Assembly: GCA_019237435.1 (NCBI GenBank)
Contig: JAFAHB010000194.1
Location: 1 to 11,125, forward strand
Direction: 5' to 3'
Origin: Vulcanimicrobiota bacterium
Lineage (GTDB): Bacteria > Vulcanimicrobiota > Vulcanimicrobiia > Vulcanimicrobiales > Vulcanimicrobiaceae
DNA: 11,125 nt
Position numbers and translations under genes: made by a program. The notes under the pieces were generated by a model. That model was given only the letters and a program-made list of their open reading frames with translations, made no database searches and had not been told where the DNA came from. Of this stretch, positions 1 through 5,270 are shown piece after piece (within the stretch, counting starts at the first letter, position 1; the number at the start of each line of letters is the position of its first letter).

Positions 1-87
1 GCGCAGAATGGCACGCGCAATAGCCAGCTCCGGGTGCGCGACCGGCGGACCATCTCGGAGCATGACCGCGCCCTTGATCGCATCCAC
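1..87 (-). CDS. Possible 5' end of a minus-strand gene (partial, unknown)
   Basis: The minus strand is open from a GTG at 87 to the left edge and reads as an ordinary protein start: VDAIKGAVMLRDGPPVAH, then a helix-like PELAIARAILR. Codon third positions are mostly G or C, as in the firm genes here. A second possible start is the ATG at 63, which has AAGGG about seven bases upstream. The plus strand over the same bases encodes only low-complexity sequence ahead of the hydroxylase-like gene, so minus-strand coding is the better reading. I do not recognise the family, and only 29 codons are visible. If real, it is transcribed divergently from the hydroxylase/glycosyltransferase operon and shares the control region at about 88-214. 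Confidence 0.3.
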   Translation of the reverse strand, partial: MDAIKGAVMLRDGPPVAHPELAIARAILR

Positions 88-214
88 GCCACCCGGCGAC
101 GGCCAGCTTAACGCGATGTTAAGAGCACGCCTGAGGTGCACCGTTGCACTAAAACGGGTGTTCGTGTGGTATATAGAATTAATAGTACAGCTTCCCAGCG
201 AGATAACCGCCAGC
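88..214. promoter_or_regulatory. AT-rich divergent control region with two inverted repeats
   Basis: This is the most AT-rich stretch in the left part of the window. It holds a perfect 6-bp inverted repeat with a 5-bp spacer (CTTAAC at 107-112, GTTAAG at 118-123), and a second one with GTGCA at 136-140 and TGCAC at 145-149; GGTGCACC at 135-142 is also its own palindrome. A -10-like TAGAAT lies at 174-179, about 36 bases upstream of the ATG at 215, but no matching -35 box is evident at normal spacing. The rare codons that would arise here if it were translated (ATA, TTA, GTA) argue that it is non-coding. The repeats could be operators for a dimeric regulator; this is inference. Confidence 0.35.
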
Positions 215-742
215 ATGCTTTTTGCGACCGCTCTCATCGTTACGCTCGTCGTGGGTGACTTCGCCTCGACGTTCTTCTATCACGTCCCGCAGCATCTCTG
301 GTTCACGCTGCACTTGCGAACGCATCACGACCGGCGCCGATCGTACTTCGATCACGCCGTTCTTTCGACCAATCCGGCAGTGCTGCTCGACGGCCTTCTC
401 GGCGCGATTCCCTATCTCGTCGTTGCCGCGCTCGTTGCCCGGCTCTCCTGGCCGGGAGCGCTGGCCGGCCTCGTGCTGGGCCAGCTCCACGTCTGGTGGC
501 GCCATACCACCCAGCTTCGTTGGCTCACGCCCGGGTGGGCGCGTCGGTTCCTGCGTCCGCTGGCAATCGTGCTGCCCGAGGACCACGATGGCCATCACCG
601 AAACCCGGATACCGAGTTCGGCGACATCTTCCGCTTCTACGACGCGCCGGCTCGGGCGATCTTGGCATGGCTCGCTCCCACCAGCCGCCGGGCACGTAAG
701 GCCGGCCGGCGGACGACGAGGAGGGTGCCTGCCGGAGCCTAA
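215..742 (+). CDS. Fatty-acid hydroxylase/sterol desaturase-like membrane protein
   Basis: Predicted integral membrane di-iron oxygenase-like protein of 175 residues. The histidine clusters typical of the fatty acid hydroxylase superfamily are visible: H23xxxH27, H33xxxH37H38, an HVWWRH segment (H92, H97) and a final H124xxH127H128 followed by NPDTEFGDIFRFYD, matching the family's closing HxxHH...NFG..WD pattern. Hydrophobic segments lie at about residues 2-20, 57-75 and 82-95. The family normally hydroxylates or desaturates lipid acyl chains, sterols or carotenoids; the substrate here is unknown. It is short for the family (usually 220-300), so an N-terminal membrane segment may be missing. 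The frame stays open back to an ATG at 8, but that part carries rare AT-rich codons and promoter-like sequence, so I chose the ATG at 215; GTG at 164 is an alternative. It ends 11 bases before the glycosyltransferase gene, so the two probably form an operon acting on lipids. Confidence 0.72.
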   Translation: MLFATALIVTLVVGDFASTFFYHVPQHLWFTLHLRTHHDRRRSYFDHAVLSTNPAVLLDGLLGAIPYLVVAALVARLSWPGALAGLVLGQLHVWWRHTTQLRWLTPGWARRFLRPLAIVLPEDHDGHHRNPDTEFGDIFRFYDAPARAILAWLAPTSRRARKAGRRTTRRVPAGA

Positions 743-744
743 TC

Positions 745-748
745 GGAG
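745..748 (+). promoter_or_regulatory. Ribosome binding site of the GT28 glycosyltransferase gene
   Basis: GGAG lies five bases before the ATG at 754 and just after the stop of the preceding gene, fixing this start and supporting co-translation from one mRNA. Confidence 0.6.
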
Positions 749-753
749 ACGTA

Positions 754-1950
754 ATGACCAAGCGGGCGCTGCTTTTGATCTCGGATACCGGCGGCGGGCA
801 CCGCAGTGCGGCCAACGCCATCGCCGCGGCGTTGGAAGAGAAGAGATCGCCGTTCCGCTACGAGCCTCGGATCGAGGACGTCGCCGCACACTGCGCTTTT
901 CCGCTCACGCAGCTCGGGCTTGGCTACAGCATGGCACTGCGTTACGCGCCCCCGATCTACGGCGCGCTCTATCACGCCACCAACGGGCGTCGCCGCTATA
1001 AGGCGCTGGTGCGTTTCTGCGAGCCGCTCTACCGCGAGCGGTTGCGTGATCTCTTCATCAGCTATCAGCCCGACGTGATCGTCTCGGTTCATCCGCTGCT
1101 CAATCACGCGGCCCTGCGCGCCCGCGACGACGCGCAGATGCGGCACGTTCCCGTCGTAACGGTCATCACCGACCTCGGCAAGGTTCACGAGTCGTGGCTC
1201 GTCCCCGAGGCCGATGCCGTGGTCGTTCCCGCGCGCGAAGTCTATCAGCGCGCGCTCTCCCGCGGCGTGCCGCCTTCTCGGCTTCGGCTGCTGGGCCACC
1301 CGATTCATCCCAAGTTCGACGACGTCACCGGAAGCAAAGCCGATCTTCGCGCGCAGCTGGAGCTTCCGGCCGAAACGCCCGTCGTGATGTTGATGGCAGG
1401 CGGCGAGGGCGGCGGCAAGTTGCTCTCGACGGCGCTCGCGCTCGCACGCGCACGGCTGCCTATCGAGCTCGTCGTCGTCTGCGGTCGAAACGAGTCGCTC
1501 GAGCAGAAGTTGCGCGAGCTCGCACCGAACTTGCCGACGCCGATGCACGTGCTTGGCTTTACCGATAAGATTCCCGAGTATTTCCGCGCCGTCGATTTGC
1601 TCGTCACCAAAGCCGGGCCGGGGACGCTCGCCGAAGCCAATGCCGCGCAGCTTCCGGTCGTGGTCTACGACTTCGTTCCCGGCCAAGAGCGCGGCAACGT
1701 CGATTTCGTACGCCACAACGGACTGGGTTTGATCGCGCTGCAAGGCGCATCAAAAGTCGTCGCCGCGGTACGCTCGCTGATTTCCAATCCCGAACGGCTA
1801 GCGGAGATTCGCCACAACCAAGAGATCGTCGCACCCAGGCGCAGCTCGCGCCGCATCGCCGAGCTCATTCGATCGATCACCGAAACAGGGGCGATTCCGG
1901 CGCAGGACGATGCGTCGATGCGCGCGCTTCAAACCGCCGCCGCGGTATAG
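754..1950 (+). CDS. GT28 diacylglycerol glycosyltransferase (MGDG synthase/UgtP type)
   Basis: A 398-residue cytoplasmic-face glycosyltransferase expected to move a sugar from a UDP-sugar to diacylglycerol, making membrane glycolipids. The N-terminal acceptor domain opens with ISDTGGGHRSAA (residues 10-20), the signature of the MGDG synthase N-terminal family, and continues with SVHP (111-114), VITD (137-140) and GHPIHPKF (181-188). The C-terminal nucleotide-sugar domain shows AGGEGGGK (215-222), a TKAGPGTLAEA donor-binding motif (285-295) and PGQE (309-312), as in the GT28 C-terminal domain related to MurG. Length is normal for the family. A GGAG site precedes the ATG. It follows a hydroxylase-like gene by 11 bases and runs head-on into a phospholipase-C-like gene after 19 bases. 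Whether the sugar is glucose, galactose or glucuronate cannot be read from sequence alone. The family call is firm; the lipid acceptor is inferred from the family. Confidence 0.88.
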   Translation: MTKRALLLISDTGGGHRSAANAIAAALEEKRSPFRYEPRIEDVAAHCAFPLTQLGLGYSMALRYAPPIYGALYHATNGRRRYKALVRFCEPLYRERLRDLFISYQPDVIVSVHPLLNHAALRARDDAQMRHVPVVTVITDLGKVHESWLVPEADAVVVPAREVYQRALSRGVPPSRLRLLGHPIHPKFDDVTGSKADLRAQLELPAETPVVMLMAGGEGGGKLLSTALALARARLPIELVVVCGRNESLEQKLRELAPNLPTPMHVLGFTDKIPEYFRAVDLLVTKAGPGTLAEANAAQLPVVVYDFVPGQERGNVDFVRHNGLGLIALQGASKVVAAVRSLISNPERLAEIRHNQEIVAPRRSSRRIAELIRSITETGAIPAQDDASMRALQTAAAV

Positions 1951-1951
1951 C

Positions 1952-1972
1952 TAGCCGCGCGGTTACGCGCTA
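1952..1972. terminator. Weak stem-loop between convergent genes
   Basis: TAGC, a one-base bulge and GCG pair with CGC and GCTA around a six-base loop, spanning the short gap between the glycosyltransferase stop and the phosphoesterase stop. There is no T tract on either strand, so a termination role is only a possibility suggested by its position. Confidence 0.2.
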
Positions 1973-3352
1973 CGGGGAAATCCCACCGGGCAGTATTTCG
2001 GGCGGCCGCGGCTTTTGCGTGAAATCGAAGTCGCGGCGCAAATCGCCGAGGATCGAAACGCTCTCGCGCACCGTCGGGCGCTGATCCGGACGCCCGTCGG
2101 TCCTAGGATCGATGCGTTGACCGTCGAGGAAATCATCTTCGATGAACTTGACGTAGGCGTCGTGGCTGAGCGTTTGGTGATCGATGAAGCCGCGTCGCGC
2201 ATATGGGCTGATGACGATCCCGGGCACGCGCAGACCGTAGCCGTTGAGGTCGACACGCGGCGGCACGACGTGATCGTAAAAGCCGCCCCAATCGTCCCAG
2301 CTCAAGAAGATGGCGGTGCTGCTCCACTGGGGGCCGCGCATAATTGCGTTGACCAAGCCCGTCACGTAGGCTTGGCCGCGGCTCACGAGCGCCGGCGGAT
2401 GCTCGCTGTAACGGTTCGCCGGGCAGATCCAAACGACGGAGGGCAACGTGCCGCTCGCGGCGGCCGCGTAGAAATCGCGCAGGTCGCGGACGTTGCCGAG
2501 CTCACCGTCACGCTTGACCGTATCGAAATACGGGAGTGGATTCCATATGCCGGGCGTTCGGGCTCGTTGCGCGACCGGCGCGCAGTTCTCTTCACCGCTC
2601 GCGCAGTCGGGCTCCGTGCCGGTCATCACGTAATAGGCCCAGCTCACGTGACGTGCGTGCAACAGATAGGTCAGATCCGTCCAGGCGTAATCGGGTCGGC
2701 CCGGAGCGGGAGCGCGAAACAGCGCACTGTTCGATCGGAAATCGGGCGGATAGTCGGGCTCCTCCAGCGCGTTGACGCAGCTGGCCGGCTCGCCGAGGCG
2801 CTTACACCAGGCCGACCATTCGGACACAAGAAAGAGATGCTGCGGTAAGCTCCACGACGCGTTTGGTTCGAAAAGGCGATCCTGCAGAACGTAGTCGCGC
2901 GCGTATTTCCAATAATTCGGCAGGTCGCGTCCATCGTGATATCCCATCACGTCGACGCCGCCGCCGCAGTTCGGTGCGTTCGGAGCCAGACAAGCGCGCC
3001 GCCCGCGCTGCGCCGACTGGACAAAGCCGTCCATCCGGCCACCGTCGACGTCGTCGGCCGCGTCCGCCGCGGTGTGGGGACCGCCCGGATTGCGATCCGC
3101 GGAGTCATAAAACGGCCAGACGCACTTGCCTTGCGCAGGGTTCGGCACACAGACTGCCGGCTGACCGTTGCGCATCGGAATTCCGTCAGCGCCGGGAAAC
3201 GTGCCGAAGTAGGTATCGAACGAGCGGTTCTCTTGCATGATGATGACGACGTGGCGAATCTTGTGAATCGAATTGTCACCCTGCGTTCGCATCGGCGCCG
3301 CGGCGAGCGCCGCGAGAACCGCAATCGCGACGGCGCTCGCGCTAAGCCGCAA
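1970..3352 (-). CDS. Secreted phosphoesterase (phospholipase C/acid phosphatase family)
   Basis: About 460 residues, belonging to the phosphoesterase family that holds bacterial phospholipases C and AcpA-type acid phosphatases, which cleave phosphate esters outside the cytoplasm. After a hydrophobic export signal ([16 protein letters not shown], about residues 5-20) come [17 protein letters not shown] (metal and nucleophile region, ENRSFD at 41-46) with TFPGADGIP, then SEHPP (316-320) and [15 protein letters not shown] (from 351), all hallmarks of the family. Several cysteines suggest disulfides in an exported protein. The start is uncertain. TTG at 3352 gives a clean signal peptide and an 11-base overlap with the end of the ROK gene, but no clear ribosome site. 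ATG at 3292 would lose the signal. GTG at 3454 would add an arginine-rich tail overlapping the kinase by over 100 bases. Translational coupling to the kinase gene is likely. Phospholipid, another phosphate ester or a phosphonate could be the substrate. Confidence 0.88.
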   Translation of the reverse strand: MRLSASAVAIAVLAALAAAPMRTQGDNSIHKIRHVVIIMQENRSFDTYFGTFPGADGIPMRNGQPAVCVPNPAQGKCVWPFYDSADRNPGGPHTAADAADDVDGGRMDGFVQSAQRGRRACLAPNAPNCGGGVDVMGYHDGRDLPNYWKYARDYVLQDRLFEPNASWSLPQHLFLVSEWSAWCKRLGEPASCVNALEEPDYPPDFRSNSALFRAPAPGRPDYAWTDLTYLLHARHVSWAYYVMTGTEPDCASGEENCAPVAQRARTPGIWNPLPYFDTVKRDGELGNVRDLRDFYAAAASGTLPSVVWICPANRYSEHPPALVSRGQAYVTGLVNAIMRGPQWSSTAIFLSWDDWGGFYDHVVPPRVDLNGYGLRVPGIVISPYARRGFIDHQTLSHDAYVKFIEDDFLDGQRIDPRTDGRPDQRPTVRESVSILGDLRRDFDFTQKPRPPEILPGGISP

Positions 3353-4304
3353 CGACCGAAGCGGCGGCCAAGCCGCCGCGCAGCGCCATCGTCGCCGCGC
3401 CGACTTGACCCGCGTCGTTACCGAGCAACGCCACGACGATCTCCGTCGTTCCACGCGGGACCATCGTCGTTAACGCGTCGACTTGCGGGCGCACCGCGTC
3501 GAGCATGAAGTCTCCCGCGGTCGAAACGCCTCCACCGAGCGCAATCATCTGCGGGTTCACAAACGCGATGATATTTGCAAGGCCGATCGCGAGGTCGCCG
3601 ATGAAGTTCTTCCACGCGGCCAACGCGTGACCGTCGCCCGCTTGAGCAGCCCGGCGAATCTTTTTCGAGCTCAACTTCTCGCGAGAAACGTCGAGCAGGG
3701 GGCTACGCGGAAACGACGGCGCAACCGCAAACGTGTGCCGAATCAATCCCGTTCCCGATGCTTGAGCTTCGAAGCAGCCGATCTTGGTGCAGGCGCAAAC
3801 GAAGCCGTCGCGTGGACGGATTTGGTGATGGCCGATCTCTCCGGCACCCCATCGGTTGCCGAGGAGGAGCTCGCCGCGCCCGATGATGCCCCCGCCGATC
3901 CCCGTTCCGAGCGTCAAGAGCACGAAATCCGTCGTGGCCTTGCCCGCGCCGAAAGCGTGCTCCCCAAGCGTCGCACAACGCGCGTCGTTTCCGACGAATA
4001 CCGGCAGCCCGAACTTTGCACGCAGCGTTTGACCGAGCGGCGCGTTCTCCCAACCGAAGTTCGGGCTGTAGAGAACGGCGCCCGACGACGCATCGATATT
4101 GCCCGGCGAACCGATGCCGATGGCGACGACGTCGCCCGCATCTCGCAGCGCCATGCCGATCGTCGCTTCCAGAGCAGCGATCACCGCTTCGAAGCGGAGG
4201 TCCTCGAGATCTTCCTCATGCTGCTGACGGATCGCCCCGTCCTCACCTACCACTGCGGCGGTCACATGAGAACCGCCGAGATCGACGCCGATAGCCGTTC
4301 GCAT
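3342..4304 (-). CDS. ROK-family sugar kinase (glucokinase-like)
   Basis: A 320-residue cytoplasmic kinase that should phosphorylate a hexose or amino-hexose with ATP. Visible parts, in order: the N-terminal phosphate-binding loop GVDLGGSH (6-13); GNDARC (105-110) with the expected catalytic Asp107; [11 protein letters not shown] (132-142) of the second ATP loop; GEIGHH (155-160); and the zinc site [10 protein letters not shown] (Cys170, Cys172, Cys177), close to the ROK consensus CxCGxxGCxE. GGGVS near the C terminus completes the fold. There is no N-terminal helix-turn-helix, so it is an enzyme rather than a ROK repressor. The ATG at 4304 directly precedes the family's usual [11 protein letters not shown] opening. 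The end overlaps the phosphoesterase start by 11 bases, implying one transcript. It is divergent from the YkgJ-type gene across 63 bases. Glucose, mannose, N-acetylglucosamine and N-acetylmannosamine are all possible substrates. Confidence 0.9.
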   Translation of the reverse strand: MRTAIGVDLGGSHVTAAVVGEDGAIRQQHEEDLEDLRFEAVIAALEATIGMALRDAGDVVAIGIGSPGNIDASSGAVLYSPNFGWENAPLGQTLRAKFGLPVFVGNDARCATLGEHAFGAGKATTDFVLLTLGTGIGGGIIGRGELLLGNRWGAGEIGHHQIRPRDGFVCACTKIGCFEAQASGTGLIRHTFAVAPSFPRSPLLDVSREKLSSKKIRRAAQAGDGHALAAWKNFIGDLAIGLANIIAFVNPQMIALGGGVSTAGDFMLDAVRPQVDALTTMVPRGTTEIVVALLGNDAGQVGAATMALRGGLAAASVVAA

Positions 4305-4320
4305 GGCCGCTATCTTTTGC

Positions 4321-4332
4321 CCTTCGCGAAGG
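4321..4332. promoter_or_regulatory. 12-bp perfect palindrome in the divergent ROK/YkgJ gap
   Basis: CCTTCGCGAAGG reads identically on both strands. It sits 17-28 bases upstream of the ROK kinase start in a 63-base divergent promoter region, where a dimeric repressor could cover signals for both genes. The operator role is inference from position and symmetry. Confidence 0.35.
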
Positions 4333-4351
4333 CCGTACCCGCAAGGCGCGG

Positions 4352-4367
4352 GAAACGAAGTTTCGTT
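4352..4367 (+). promoter_or_regulatory. Inverted repeat abutting the YkgJ-type start codon
   Basis: AACGAA (4354-4359) and TTCGTT (4362-4367) are perfect inverted copies ending at the base before the ATG at 4368. The alternative pairing GAAAC/GTTTC (4352-4356 with 4360-4364) makes a 5-bp RNA stem with a GAA loop over the place where a ribosome site would be. It could be an operator half of the region or a small translational hairpin. No clear Shine-Dalgarno site is otherwise seen for this gene. Confidence 0.3.
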
Positions 4368-5051
4368 ATGGAGACAATCGACCTCATCAGTTTGCGCAAC
4401 TATTCGCGGCGGACGGGACAGCCGACCCATCCGGAGCTCTTGGACGCGCGTCCGCTCGAGCACGTCAACCGAATCGAGATCGACGAAGAGCACATCACGA
4501 TCGAGTTCAACGAAAAGACTTCGCGCTATTACAACACCAACGAGATCACGCACCGCGAGTGGGTCCACAAGTACAACGACGACCCTGTGTTCGTCGCAGC
4601 CATCGGACGCGTCATCGAGCTCGCTCGCAAGCACCTCAAAGAGATGCCGGAGAACGTGGCTTGCCCGCCGGGTTGCGCCGAGTGCTGCAGCGGTTACGAG
4701 CCTTTCGTCAGCAAGTCCGACGTGCAGCGCATCGCCGATCACCTCGGGATGAGCTACGAGGAGACGCTGCGGCGCTACGTCGTCGAGCGTCCGTCCGCCG
4801 ACGGTTATCACGTCGGCTGGCTGCGCAAGGTCGGCGACGACATCGCCGACCAATGCGTCTTTCTCATGGGCTCGCGCAGCGGCCGTTACTACTGCGGCAT
4901 CTATCCCGCGCGTCCGAACGACTGCCGCGACTTCACGCCGATCGGCTGCGACGACGTCGACACGTCGTTGCCGCATAAATCGAGCTTCAAAGTCGGACCC
5001 GCGTTCCAGCCGAAACGCCGGAATGGCCGCCGGAACGGCCGGCGGCTCTAG
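4368..5051 (+). CDS. YkgJ-family cysteine-cluster protein
   Basis: A 227-residue protein whose C-terminal half carries the cysteine pattern of the YkgJ/CxxCxxCC family, thought to bind zinc or an iron-sulfur cluster; the biochemical role of the family is poorly known. The cluster here is Cys99-PPG-Cys103-AE-Cys106-Cys107, so the first spacing is three residues instead of the usual two. It is followed by Cys163, the typical YYCGIYPARPNDCRDF block (Cys176, Cys186) and Cys194. Residues 1-95 form an extra N-terminal region with acidic, charged sequence and no recognised domain. The protein ends in an arginine-rich tail with repeated NGRR, which coincides with a DNA hairpin. The ATG at 4368 is the first start after the divergent control region; the frame stays open upstream only as antisense of the kinase gene. 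The next minus-strand remnant's stop abuts this stop with no gap. Confidence 0.82.
   Translation: METIDLISLRNYSRRTGQPTHPELLDARPLEHVNRIEIDEEHITIEFNEKTSRYYNTNEITHREWVHKYNDDPVFVAAIGRVIELARKHLKEMPENVACPPGCAECCSGYEPFVSKSDVQRIADHLGMSYEETLRRYVVERPSADGYHVGWLRKVGDDIADQCVFLMGSRSGRYYCGIYPARPNDCRDFTPIGCDDVDTSLPHKSSFKVGPAFQPKRRNGRRNGRRL
5026..5046 (+). terminator. GC-rich hairpin overlapping the end of the YkgJ-type gene
   Basis: GCCGCCGG (5026-5033) pairs perfectly with CCGGCGGC (5039-5046) around the loop AACGG, ending three bases before the TAG. No T tract follows, so this is not a classical intrinsic terminator. It may still pause polymerase or protect the mRNA end, and it lies where transcripts from both sides would end. 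The same bases encode the NGRR-rich tail. Confidence 0.3.
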
Positions 5052-5270
5052 TCAGCAGGCGATGCAGCGAAGATACGACGTGGTTTTCGCGTAACGGTGA
5101 ATGGCGCGGTCACGCGTTATAAATCGCGCGCCGTATGCGGCCGCCGTGGCGATGAGGATCCGATCGGCCGGATCAGCAGTAATTTCATCCGGCAGGATGG
5201 TGGCCGCGACCGCAATCGCCGGGGTGAGCGCGGCGAGGACGACACCGGGCAGTGTTCGGAGGAAGGTCAA
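5052..5270 (-). pseudogene. Truncated PIN-domain (VapC-like) toxin remnant
   Basis: The minus strand encodes the C-terminal half of a PIN-domain ribonuclease, the toxin type of VapBC systems. After LTPAIAVAATILPDE comes DPADRILIATAAAYGARFITRDRAIHRYA, the family's third acidic site (DPADR) and last acidic site (TRD). The N-terminal half, with the first catalytic Asp and the Glu of the central helix, is missing. Upstream of about 5260 the frame runs antisense to the signal peptide of the Asp-box gene and no longer resembles PIN. No VapB-like antitoxin gene lies next to it. GTG at 5279 or TTG at 5270 could start a 72-75 residue product, but it would lack the full active site, so I call it a relic. 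Its stop codon touches the stop of the YkgJ-type gene. The likely history is loss of the 5' half by a rearrangement that brought in the Asp-box operon; this is inference. Confidence 0.6.
5258..5262 (+). promoter_or_regulatory. Ribosome binding site fixing the TTG start at 5271
   Basis: GGAGG, in the purine run GGAGGAAGG, lies eight bases before TTG 5271. This sets the start of the Asp-box protein exactly ahead of a signal peptide and excludes the upstream open frame back to 5097. Confidence 0.7.

Noticed and set aside
739..1743. Long minus-strand open frame opposite the glycosyltransferase gene
   Set aside because: Its protein is rich in Arg, Asp and His with no motif, as expected of the complement of GC-rich coding DNA, while the plus strand shows clear GT28 motifs.
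2015..2848. Plus-strand open frame of 277 codons opposite the phosphoesterase
   Set aside because: No domain is recognisable, and the minus strand carries a complete phosphoesterase with its conserved motifs.
3483..4367. Upstream extension of the YkgJ-type frame
   Set aside because: These codons are antisense to the ROK kinase and show no YkgJ-like features; the gene starts after the divergent control region at 4368.
5118..5123. TATAAA as a -10 box for the Asp-box operon
   Set aside because: No -35 partner is seen at 16-18 bases upstream, it lies about 150 bases from the start, and it falls inside the PIN remnant coding sequence.
5097..5270. Upstream extension of the Asp-box frame from GTG 5097
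   Set aside because: It would put charged, low-complexity sequence before a signal peptide. GGAGG at 5258-5262 and TTG 5271 fit a secreted protein, and the minus strand encodes PIN sequence here.
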